Below are positions 8,207 to 15,623 of a stretch of 40,805 nucleotides of DNA, piece by piece (position 1 is the stretch's first letter; each line of letters opens with the position of its first letter). The DNA comes from an uncultured Lachnospiraceae bacterium (GTDB lineage Bacteria > Bacillota > Clostridia > Lachnospirales > Lachnospiraceae): assembly GCA_910588865.1 (NCBI GenBank), contig CAJUSJ010000033.1, positions 1-40,805 of the forward strand, in the 5' to 3' direction. The position numbers were made by a program, and so were the translations under genes. The notes under the pieces were generated by a model, which saw only the letters and a program-made list of their open reading frames with translations, had not been told where the DNA came from and searched no databases.

Positions 8207-9149
8207 GAGCTTTTCCTCCTCTTGTCGCGTACTGAGCCTTGATCCTGGGATCCACCACCGCGTACAGCAGATCCACACAAAGAAGAATAACGCTGATGGT
8301 GATGGTCTTCATGATAATGCAGCCTGTGACCATAGGAATATCCCTAGAATTCACGGAATCCAGAATCAATCTTCCCACTCCGGGCCACGAGAACACGGTT
8401 TCTGTGATAATAGCGCCTCCCAGACAGGAGGCCAGCTGAGTGCCTACCACGGTTATGATCGGGATCAGCGCGTTTTTCAAGGCGTGTTTGTTGATCACCT
8501 TCTTCTCCGGAACCCCTTTGGAACGGGCGGTTCGGAGATAGTCCTGACGAATCACATCCAACATAGAAGAGCGGGTGGTCCTGGTCAGCATAGCCGTAAG
8601 GCCGGTTCCCACCGTAATGGCCGGGAGAATGATATGGGCAAAGGTTCCGTAGCCTCCAGAGGGCAGGAGGCCCAAATTCAGAGAAAACAAGATTATAAGA
8701 AGCAGCCCCAGCCAGAAGTTTGGCATGGACAGGCCCAGCAGGGCTACGACCATGGTGATATTGTCCCTCCACGTCCCCTGGTGAACCGCTGAAAGGATTC
8801 CAAGTGGAATTGAGATCATCACGGAGACAAAGATAGAGGCAAAGGCCAGCATCAATGTGTTAGGCAGCCGTTTCATATAGCTTTGAAATACAGGTTCTCC
8901 TGTAATATAGGAGGTACCCAAGTCTCCATGAAGCATTCCGGCCATGTATTCTCCGTACCGGACCAAAATCGGTTTGTTAAAGCCATACTCTTCACGCAGC
9001 TCCTGGATTTCTTCTATGGTCGCGTCTTCTGGCGCGATCTGGCTGATAATATCACCTGGGGCCAGATCAATTACAAAATATACCAGGAACGAAATACCGA
9101 TAATAACGGGAATCAGCATGAGGAGACGCTTGATCACATAGCGGTACAT
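8196..9149 (-). CDS. dppB: Dipeptide/oligopeptide ABC transporter permease (DppB type)
   Basis: A 317-residue membrane protein starting MYRYVIKRLLMLIPVIIG, the classic DppB opening. The ATG at 9149 is chosen on family fit, with AGGAG 12 bases upstream; a TTG at 9161 abuts that ribosome site. Features include LVYFVIDLAPGD, GDLGTSYITGEPV and the EAA-loop segment DYLRTARSKGVPEKKVINKHALKNA split around its invariant Gly. The C-terminus is YAVVDPRIK. It is separated from the binding-protein gene by about 115 bases that hold a hairpin, and is followed directly by dppC. Confidence 0.93.
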   Translation of the reverse strand: MYRYVIKRLLMLIPVIIGISFLVYFVIDLAPGDIISQIAPEDATIEEIQELREEYGFNKPILVRYGEYMAGMLHGDLGTSYITGEPVFQSYMKRLPNTLMLAFASIFVSVMISIPLGILSAVHQGTWRDNITMVVALLGLSMPNFWLGLLLIILFSLNLGLLPSGGYGTFAHIILPAITVGTGLTAMLTRTTRSSMLDVIRQDYLRTARSKGVPEKKVINKHALKNALIPIITVVGTQLASCLGGAIITETVFSWPGVGRLILDSVNSRDIPMVTGCIIMKTITISVILLCVDLLYAVVDPRIKAQYATRGGKAHGR

Positions 9150-9210
9150 ATACAGCAACAACTCCTTTCTCTTTTTCTGCCAGCAATAAATTCAATGTCC
9201 CTGTCCAGCG

Positions 9211-9247
9211 AAAGGGGGCTGCCTATATGATTGTACAGTCCCCCTTT
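9211..9247 (-). promoter_or_regulatory. Intercistronic hairpin between dppA and dppB
   Basis: AAAGGGGG at 9211-9218 pairs with CCCCCTTT at 9240-9247, extended by CTG/CAG. It has no long T run. This looks like an attenuating or 3'-protecting hairpin that would let the binding protein be made in excess of the membrane subunits (inference). Confidence 0.5.
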
Positions 9248-9265
9248 GACCATCCCACAGGATCT

Positions 9266-10855
9266 TTATTCTGTTACATATACGGTAGACAGATCCACGT
9301 TGGAGTTTCCATACCAGGTCACTCCTCCTGTATTCTTATTCACTCCCCAGTAATTTCGCTCATAATAGAGGGGAATCACCGGTATATCATCTTTCGCGAT
9401 CTCCTGAATCTCTTTATAGTATTCTTTTCTGGCAGCTTCATCAAACTCCTGTACCGCCAGGTCCATGAGCTCGATCACCCGGTCATTGTGATAGTGGGAC
9501 CGGTTTGTGGAACTGCCGTCCCCGTAAACCCGGCGCGCCTCATCTCCCGCGGTATTAAATCCCAGGCCATATACCAGCCCCTGATGCCTTGCCTCATTGG
9601 TAATGCTGGTGAGGGCGGCGGAATCCACCTCATTGATCACAACATTTACCCCGATCTCCTTTAGCTGAGCCTGCAAAACCTCCGCTGAGATCACCCGGGC
9701 ACCGGAGGCAACGGTAATCTCCAGATCCACACCGTTCTCCAGCCCCGCCTCCTTCATCAGCTCTCTGGCCTGGTCCAGATCATAGGGCCATGTCTCGAAG
9801 TCCTCAATATAGCCATACTGGGTAGGCCCCCAGAACGAGCTGGCCACGGTTCCATAGCCGTTGATGGTGGCATCCATAATATCCTGCTTGTTCACGGCGC
9901 AGGCGATGGCCTGGCGCAGCTTCTTGTTGCCTGTGACCTGGTCTTTACAGTTGAACGCGAAAAACTGGCAGGTGGTTCCAGGAAACTCCACTAAAGTCAG
10001 GTTTGGATCCGCTTTAATGGTATCCAGCTCAATGGTATCCGGGTCCTGACACAGATCGATTTCTCCTGTCTGAAGGGCGATCAGACGCGCGGATGCCTCT
10101 GGGATATACCGCAAAGTCAGGTTTTTAGTGGGAACAGGGCCATCCATGTACTCCTCAAATCTTGTCAGAGAAAGGTAATCCTTGCTGACAAACTCTTTGA
10201 CCATATAAGGACCCGCCCCGATCTCGTAACCTTTTTCCGGGTCATCAACCAGGGCTTTTTGTGACAATATAGAAAACACCGGAAGGGAAATGGTATCCAG
10301 CCAGTCCACATTGGGAGTCTCCAGCACCATGCGGACCGTGTGGTCGTCCACAGCCGTCACTTCTTTGGCAGGCTTCATCTTGTTTCCTGACGCGATGCCA
10401 TCCCGCCCTCTCTCAAAAGTAAATACCACATCCTGAGCAGTCACCGGTTCTCCATTATGGAATTTCGCGTCCTGTCGCAGCTTGAATTCAATGGTGACGT
10501 CGTCCACCCACTCCCAGCTCTCTGCCAGGTCAGGAAGAATCTCTCCTGTATCCAGATTCATTGTCACCAGTGTGGCATGGGTTAGCTTATAAGGAATATT
10601 ATGGGCCACATTGCTGACGCTCTGAACATCCATGCTGGTTATCTGAGCCTTGATCCCAACGATAACGGTTTCTTTTACCTTCACATCCGCAGAAGGCAGC
10701 TCCGCCGGGGCGGCTGTTGTGGTCTCCCCTGTATTTCCAGGATCCATCCCGCTTTCCTGGACCGGCTGTGCCGGCGCTTTTTGCCCGCCGCCGCATCCCG
10801 CTAAGGATCCTGCCAGCAAAATAACACTCATCAATGCCGCGAATTTACGTTTCAT
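9266..10855 (-). CDS. dppA: Peptide ABC transporter substrate-binding lipoprotein (family 5, DppA/OppA type)
   Basis: A 529-residue extracellular receptor. The start is set at the ATG at 10855, 8 bases after AGGAGG; an ATG at 10861 is only 2 bases away. The lipoprotein signal is FAALMSVILLAGSLAGC, with cysteine acylation at the LAGC lipobox, followed by a Gly/Pro-rich linker. The SBP_bac_5 pattern is clear: DLAESWEWVDDVTIEFKLR, KFHNGEPVTAQDVVFTF, and GAGPYMVKEF, with a C-terminal DIPVIPLYYERNYWGV. It should capture a peptide-like ligand for DppBCDF. Its place right behind two C45 acyl-hydrolase genes suggests that the ligand is an acylated peptide or its product (inference). Confidence 0.94.
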   Translation of the reverse strand: MKRKFAALMSVILLAGSLAGCGGGQKAPAQPVQESGMDPGNTGETTTAAPAELPSADVKVKETVIVGIKAQITSMDVQSVSNVAHNIPYKLTHATLVTMNLDTGEILPDLAESWEWVDDVTIEFKLRQDAKFHNGEPVTAQDVVFTFERGRDGIASGNKMKPAKEVTAVDDHTVRMVLETPNVDWLDTISLPVFSILSQKALVDDPEKGYEIGAGPYMVKEFVSKDYLSLTRFEEYMDGPVPTKNLTLRYIPEASARLIALQTGEIDLCQDPDTIELDTIKADPNLTLVEFPGTTCQFFAFNCKDQVTGNKKLRQAIACAVNKQDIMDATINGYGTVASSFWGPTQYGYIEDFETWPYDLDQARELMKEAGLENGVDLEITVASGARVISAEVLQAQLKEIGVNVVINEVDSAALTSITNEARHQGLVYGLGFNTAGDEARRVYGDGSSTNRSHYHNDRVIELMDLAVQEFDEAARKEYYKEIQEIAKDDIPVIPLYYERNYWGVNKNTGGVTWYGNSNVDLSTVYVTE

Positions 10856-10895
10856 AACCATTTCCTCCTGACGTTTTCTTTCTTTATTAAAAGCA

Positions 10896-12074
10896 TTACA
10901 GCCTTGGGGCAGCCCCGCTGTATTTTACATAGGCTTTCCCTTTGAAAAATTCTTCCGGGATCTCTTCTCTTTCCATATCCATGGAGATGGAGATATGTCC
11001 ATCTTCCTCCCTCCACGCATTACATGGCTTTCCAAGAGCAATGTGGATCACAGACTTTTTCGGCTCCTCCCCATTGAGTTCCATGATGGCCGCGGACTGA
11101 GTGGAGCTGTCCAGACCAGCCCCGTGCCGGCAGATTCCCACGGAACCGGTTCCGTCATGATGGTCCATGGAAATGTTTTTAAAATCCTCCGGGGTTGCTT
11201 TTCCCCAGAGCCCGGACAGAAGCTTCTGCGTGCGGTGATACCTGCAGTAACAGGAGGCATTGCCCGGCTCATTGAGTCCTTCCAGCAAAACCAGATAGTT
11301 GGACCGTGAATCCACCGCGTCAACCACCTTTTTTATCCCGATCTGTTCATATACATTTTCCACAACATAAACTTCCCGGGCATCGGCGAATTCCAGCATC
11401 CCGCTTGAGGCCATGGGACGCTCCATCAATCTTGCCACCGCGTACCGGGCAGCCTCAAGGGCTGTCTTCTGGCTCAGGGCATCTCTCGCGATCTGTGCCC
11501 GGTCCCCCGCGAATTTATCCGCCGCGGACAATTGCTTTTTCGCGGCCTGGGCGGAATATCCGTAATTGGTGCCCACCGCCACCCCATAGCTGTTCAGTCC
11601 CATTTTCAATCCCGTGGTTCCCGCGGCCGATACCCCCACAATGTGGCTCCCATCCTCATTTTCAAACCAGGACACCACATTGATCTCATGAAAATCGTGG
11701 TACAGCCTGCCTACAAAATTTTCATTCCCTCCCTTGTCGCTGTTTTTGCCAAAGATAGTGGAACCTGTCTTGCTGGCCTTTCCTGCCGCGAAAAATACGG
11801 TGCAGCCTTCCGGCAAAAGCTGAGACCGCAGAATATTATAGGCAAGAAGTTCCTCAAAACCCACTCCCGCTCCCTGTGCCATCCCCCGGATTTCTTCAAA
11901 CCGGGCCTTTGACAGGAAGGAGGAGGGGTTGTTTTGGGTGACTTTTCTGACCTCCTCCTCAAAACCAGCGGCCCGAACCGCTTCCCAGAAGACCTTGAGA
12001 TTCTCAACAATGGCCTTGTCACATTGTCCTCCCGCTATCTGTCCATTTTCATAACTTTGCTGTCCTGTTGTCAT
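10896..12074 (-). CDS. C45-family autoproteolytic acyltransferase/amidohydrolase (second of a tandem pair)
   Basis: A 392-residue Ntn-hydrolase of the acyl-CoA:6-aminopenicillanate acyltransferase / C45 peptidase family. Members cut themselves just before a cysteine, which becomes the nucleophile for amide hydrolysis or acyl transfer. Here Cys91 lies in PEGCTVFFA, giving a propeptide of about 90 residues. Downstream are the family elements IFGKNSDKG, IVGVSAAGTTGLKMGLNSYG and VGTNYG. There is no signal peptide, so it acts in the cytoplasm. The ATG at 12074 lies 7 bases after AGGAG; one at 12080 is too close. It starts 12 bases after the other C45 gene and is followed by dppA, consistent with a shared transcript. 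The substrate is unknown. Confidence 0.83.
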   Translation of the reverse strand: MTTGQQSYENGQIAGGQCDKAIVENLKVFWEAVRAAGFEEEVRKVTQNNPSSFLSKARFEEIRGMAQGAGVGFEELLAYNILRSQLLPEGCTVFFAAGKASKTGSTIFGKNSDKGGNENFVGRLYHDFHEINVVSWFENEDGSHIVGVSAAGTTGLKMGLNSYGVAVGTNYGYSAQAAKKQLSAADKFAGDRAQIARDALSQKTALEAARYAVARLMERPMASSGMLEFADAREVYVVENVYEQIGIKKVVDAVDSRSNYLVLLEGLNEPGNASCYCRYHRTQKLLSGLWGKATPEDFKNISMDHHDGTGSVGICRHGAGLDSSTQSAAIMELNGEEPKKSVIHIALGKPCNAWREEDGHISISMDMEREEIPEEFFKGKAYVKYSGAAPRL

Positions 12075-12086
12075 AAGCATTCTCCT

Positions 12087-13142
12087 TTACAGATGGTATT
12101 TCTTGTATTCGCCCTGGCAGGGCGGGCCGGCACAGATATGGGCGCACTGATCCTTAAAATCCACGATCATAGAAGAAACCGTGATCCGGTCCCTGGAATA
12201 GCCGTCTCCCTCCGGGTCAGGATGTCCGCAGATGGACAGAGGAAAATATTCATGATCTCTCAGACACGTCTTGATATCTTCTGCCGTCATATGTCCCCTG
12301 TGACCCATCAGCAATTCTTTAAGCCTGGCGTCCCTGTTTTTTGGTCTTCCTTTTATGGCGTCAATGTCCGGGGTTTTGACGAAATGGTTGGCATGTGTCA
12401 GGATTCCATGTTCTGCCTCTATTTGGTTCGCGCCCTTGGGATGCCACTCTATATTGATTGTCCTTCCGTTGAGCCCATCCGTCAATAACATATTATTGGA
12501 AATCGTTCTGGGTGTCTTATGGATCAGCTCCACAGCGTCCTCAAAATTATGGCACATAAGGATCTTTCTTCTTAAAAATGTCACCGGGATTCCCCATCCT
12601 CCCCGATCATAGACAGACTGGAGATTATTGGTTCCTATGGACAGGCCGCGGCTGTTAAATCCATCCCGTATCATCTGCCCTGCCTCTGTAAGTCCCAGGA
12701 TCCTGGTTCCGTCTTCCACTGTTATGTGAAGAATCAGCAGGTGGTCCATAACGCCCCCGGAGAAATCCCAGTTTTTACAGGAAAAGGTTTTTCCATCTCC
12801 CGCCGCTTCCGGCAGAATTGCCCCTGTGGTACACTCCGGAATCCGGGGAAGCTTACTGATCTCATAGCGGCAATTGATCACCATGATCTCTTCTCTCGAA
12901 AGTCCGCTTCCTTCCGCGATTCCCCGGACCTCCTCCACAAGATCCGGAAAGCTCTGCCTGACCACCTCCTCATAAGCCCCCGCGTATCCCCGGACCTCTC
13001 TCCAGCTGTCGCCTCTCCTCGTGAACACGGACTTGTAGTAATCTCTGGCTCTTATGATAAACTCCCGAGCCAGTGCCCCATACCGGACTCCTCTTTCATA
13101 TGGGGTTGTCCCTTCTATCGGAATATATGGATATTCTTTCAT
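12087..13142 (-). CDS. C45-family autoproteolytic acyltransferase/amidohydrolase (first of a tandem pair)
   Basis: A 351-residue protein starting MKEYPYIPIEG at 13142, with AAGGAG 4 bases upstream; an in-frame TTG at 13157 lacks a site. It has the IAT/C45 layout: GTTPYERGVRYG near residues 11-22, a helical propeptide, then NCRYEI and the processing site at Cys104 in PECTTGAI. The spacing is close to that of fungal isopenicillin N acyltransferase (Cys103). Later elements are FSCKNWDF, LGLTEAGQMIRDGFNSRGLSIGTNN and ILTHANHF. Residue 103 is Glu rather than the usual Gly. It is clearly diverged from its downstream paralogue, so the pair probably handles different acyl or amine parts. Promoter and repeated TTCATA sites lie just upstream. 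Confidence 0.83.
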   Translation of the reverse strand: MKEYPYIPIEGTTPYERGVRYGALAREFIIRARDYYKSVFTRRGDSWREVRGYAGAYEEVVRQSFPDLVEEVRGIAEGSGLSREEIMVINCRYEISKLPRIPECTTGAILPEAAGDGKTFSCKNWDFSGGVMDHLLILHITVEDGTRILGLTEAGQMIRDGFNSRGLSIGTNNLQSVYDRGGWGIPVTFLRRKILMCHNFEDAVELIHKTPRTISNNMLLTDGLNGRTINIEWHPKGANQIEAEHGILTHANHFVKTPDIDAIKGRPKNRDARLKELLMGHRGHMTAEDIKTCLRDHEYFPLSICGHPDPEGDGYSRDRITVSSMIVDFKDQCAHICAGPPCQGEYKKYHL

Positions 13143-13191
13143 AGATCTCCTTGCCAAAGGATTATTTATACCTTTCTATAACTTTTTATTT

Positions 13192-13220
13192 AATATAATA
13201 TACGATAATTCAAAATACAA
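13192..13220 (-). promoter_or_regulatory. Promoter of the C45-dpp transcript
   Basis: On the minus strand TTGTAT (13220-13215), a 17-base spacer and TATATT (13197-13192) give a good sigma-A promoter about 50 bases before the first C45 gene. Confidence 0.6.
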
Positions 13221-13252
13221 ATTCATATTTTTCATACAATATATGGTTCATA
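13219..13252. promoter_or_regulatory. Probable LysR operator with three TTCATA repeats
   Basis: TTCATA occurs at 13222, 13231 and 13247, directly upstream of the C45 promoter -35. The block AAATTCATATTTTT (13219-13232) recurs exactly at 14555-14568 next to the prpF -35, at the same distance. This is the expected place for an activating LysR-family protein. Confidence 0.55.
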
Positions 13253-13308
13253 TCTATGATTGTCGTTTTCCTGCGACAAAATGTCTTTTCTTTACGTACT
13301 TACCGGTT

Positions 13309-14445
13309 CTAATAGAAAAAATATCCTTCCATCAGCAGGTTCGCGGTGCGTATACCGGATGCATAATTTATCATTAGTTTTTCCTCCTGACGCCCATAAT
13401 CCACCCCCGCCTCCATGATTCCGCCCGGGTGTCCAATGCGGAGATGTTCATGGTCGAATCCTTTCCTCACCGCCTTGGCCACAACGCTCTTTCCCGCCAC
13501 GGCCGCGGCTGCCGTACACATGGCTCCTGTCATCGCGTAGGTGGGGTGGGTTTTTTGCATGGACATCATGCGCCCTGTTAAATCTATTTCCCCTTCCTCT
13601 ATCCAGGTGCCGTCTGAGGCTTCATAAGACACAGGGGGCGATACAACTGTCATTTTAGGAATTCCGGGACAGCTCCAGGGGGAACTTTTGTAATCCTGGA
13701 TCAGCCCAAGTCTCACTGCCGCCATGCCCCGCACCCGTTCCAGCAATTCCAGTTTTTCCGGGTCCTGGTCCAGTTCTTCTGGCAGCTCTGTGCCCCGCAG
13801 TCCCAGGTCCCCCGCCATAACAAAAACCAGCGGATTGGCCGCGTCCACTATGGATACCTTCACCTTCCCAAAGCCGGGCACCTCCAATAGATCTGTCTCA
13901 TGACCTGTTGGCAGCAGATAAGGTGAAATCGTGCCAGCCGGATCCATAAATTTCAACTTTATGGGGGCCGCTGTCCCCGGAACTCCCCCAAGGCTGGTGT
14001 CCCCCTCATACTGTACCCTCCCCTGTTCTACCCTGACTTCCGCCACAATGATCTTATCGGTGTTGGTATTATAGATTCTCACTCGTGTTATTGGTTCAAC
14101 CCCTTTCACCAGCCCTTTTTCAATGGCAAAAGGCCCTACGCCTGAAGAAATATTGCCGCAGTTTCCTTTATAGCTGACCAGAGGTTTGTCTACTGACACC
14201 TGGGCAAATGTATAATCCACGTCCGCGTCCTCCCGGGATGAGGGGCGGATGATCGCGGCTTTGCTGGTCACGGAGGCCCCCCCTCCCAGGCCGTCGATCT
14301 GCTTTGGGTCCGGACTTCCCATGACCTTCAGCAAAAAACGGTCCCTCTCTTCCCCCTCTCCGGGGATATCCCTTTCAAGAAAATACAACCCCTTACTGGT
14401 TCCTCCCCGAATAATCGAACATGGAATCTTCCTCCTGGAACTCAT
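13309..14445 (-). CDS. PrpF-family isomerase/tautomerase (DUF453)
   Basis: A 378-residue protein of the PrpF family, which includes the AcnD accessory protein PrpF, 4-oxalomesaconate tautomerase and methylitaconate isomerase. They use a diaminopimelate-epimerase-like fold to move a double bond in small carboxylic acids. Family segments visible are IPCSIIRGGTSKGLYF at the start, MGSPDPKQIDGLGGGASVTSK near residues 42-62, KGNCGNISSGVGPFAIE, and the C-terminal RIGHPGG. AGGAGG lies 5 bases before the ATG at 14445. The gene faces a divergent LysR regulator and lies upstream of the C45/dpp genes. The substrate cannot be deduced; an unsaturated acid freed by the C45 enzymes is one possibility. Confidence 0.85.
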   Translation of the reverse strand: MSSRRKIPCSIIRGGTSKGLYFLERDIPGEGEERDRFLLKVMGSPDPKQIDGLGGGASVTSKAAIIRPSSREDADVDYTFAQVSVDKPLVSYKGNCGNISSGVGPFAIEKGLVKGVEPITRVRIYNTNTDKIIVAEVRVEQGRVQYEGDTSLGGVPGTAAPIKLKFMDPAGTISPYLLPTGHETDLLEVPGFGKVKVSIVDAANPLVFVMAGDLGLRGTELPEELDQDPEKLELLERVRGMAAVRLGLIQDYKSSPWSCPGIPKMTVVSPPVSYEASDGTWIEEGEIDLTGRMMSMQKTHPTYAMTGAMCTAAAAVAGKSVVAKAVRKGFDHEHLRIGHPGGIMEAGVDYGRQEEKLMINYASGIRTANLLMEGYFFY

Positions 14446-14527
14446 TTTTTCCTCCTGATGATCTCTTTTTTGTATACTCCTGATACCTGTGGATTGTCTC
14501 GCTTTTCGCTTTTACAATCTTGCTATC

Positions 14528-14556
14528 ATTATATAGAAACGGAAGATATATGTTAA
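14528..14556 (-). promoter_or_regulatory. Promoter of prpF-like gene
   Basis: On the minus strand TTAACA (14556-14551), 17 bases, then a perfect TATAAT (14533-14528). The -35 element overlaps the ATATG-N7-CATAT dyad. Confidence 0.65.
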
Positions 14557-14569
14557 ATTCATATTTTTT
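14548..14569. promoter_or_regulatory. Probable LysR operator in the prpF/LysR divergent region
   Basis: ATATG-N7-CATAT at 14548-14564 is a LysR-box-like dyad. It runs into AAATTCATATTTTTT, the block shared with the C45 promoter region about 1.3 kb away. Confidence 0.5.
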
Positions 14570-14650
14570 ATAAAAAGTATAGAATAAGTCAATAATATTT
14601 GGTATACTGACAGAAATCTTGTCTTTGAAAATATGTGAAATGGAGGACCT

Positions 14651-15562
14651 ATGATTGATTTCAAAGAACTTACCTATGTTGTCGCGATCGCTAAATATCA
14701 GAATATCACAAAAGCGGCTGAATCCCTTTATATCACCCAGCCTACTTTAAGCAAATTTCTCCAGACCCTGGAAAAAAACCTGGGACAGAAATTATTCCGA
14801 AAGCTTGGAAACCGTTTTCTTCTCACTTACGCGGGAGAACGGTATGTGTCCAAGGCCATTGAGATCCTCAATCTAAAAAAAGAGCTGGACCAGGAGATGG
14901 GGGACATTATCAAAAACAACGCCGGGTCTTTAAAGATCGCGTTTCCCTCTATGAGAGGCACCTACATGCTTCCATGTACCCTTCCCATTTTCCACAACCT
15001 GTACCCCAATGTGACATTGGATATTCTGGAAGCCAATTCCGGCATTTTAGAGCAAAAGATCCTGAACGGAGATATTGATCTGGCTTTTTTCAACCTTCCT
15101 GTAAGAAGCGCTGATATTGATCATGAAATTATCAGTCACGAGGAGGTTCTTCTGGTTCTGCCCTCCTCCCATCCTCTGGCCAGGTCCGGTATCTCAAGAG
15201 AGGGATGCAAGTATCCCTGGATGGATCTCCATTTGCTGAAAGATGACCCCTTTATTCTCCAGATTCCCGGCCAGCGCACCCGCCACACCGTGGACCAGCT
15301 TCTCAAAGCCAACGGCCTGACGCCCCACATCAAGCTGCAGACCAGCAATATCCACGCTTCCGTTGAACTGGCCTCTAAAGGCTACGGGGCCTGTTTTGTA
15401 ACGGAAACTCATTTAAAACATATTCATCTGGATAAAAAGATCGCTTATTTTTCCGTGGGGGATCCCTGCACTACCGTGGATTTTGTGGCCGCTTTCCGCA
15501 GAGGAAGCTATATCCCCTACCACGCCAGAGAGTATATTAAGATCGTCAAAGATTTTACATGA
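14651..15562 (+). CDS. LysR-family transcriptional regulator
   Basis: A 303-residue regulator. The N-terminal winged helix-turn-helix covers residues 1-60 (FKELTYVVAIAKYQNITKAA, then LYITQPTLSKFLQTLE). The effector-binding domain covers about residues 90-300 (LKIAFPSMRGTYMLPC, DIDLAFFNLP). GGAGG lies 4 bases before the ATG at 14651. It is transcribed away from the prpF-like gene, the standard LysR layout, and probably activates both the prpF and the C45-dpp promoters, since both carry the same upstream sequence block. The inducer would be a small molecule of that pathway. A strong hairpin terminator follows. Confidence 0.93.
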   Translation: MIDFKELTYVVAIAKYQNITKAAESLYITQPTLSKFLQTLEKNLGQKLFRKLGNRFLLTYAGERYVSKAIEILNLKKELDQEMGDIIKNNAGSLKIAFPSMRGTYMLPCTLPIFHNLYPNVTLDILEANSGILEQKILNGDIDLAFFNLPVRSADIDHEIISHEEVLLVLPSSHPLARSGISREGCKYPWMDLHLLKDDPFILQIPGQRTRHTVDQLLKANGLTPHIKLQTSNIHASVELASKGYGACFVTETHLKHIHLDKKIAYFSVGDPCTTVDFVAAFRRGSYIPYHAREYIKIVKDFT

Positions 15563-15579
15563 CTTTACAGAAAATATCA

Positions 15580-15612
15580 GGGCCGCGGCAAAGGGAATGC
15601 CGCGGCCCTTTT
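15580..15612 (+). terminator. Terminator of the LysR gene (possibly bidirectional)
   Basis: GGGCCGCGGC at 15580-15589 and GCCGCGGCCC at 15599-15608 form a perfect 10-bp stem followed by TTTT on the plus strand. It sits between two convergent genes and may also stop transcripts of the flavodiiron gene. Confidence 0.8.
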
Positions 15613-15623
15613 CATAAAAATTT

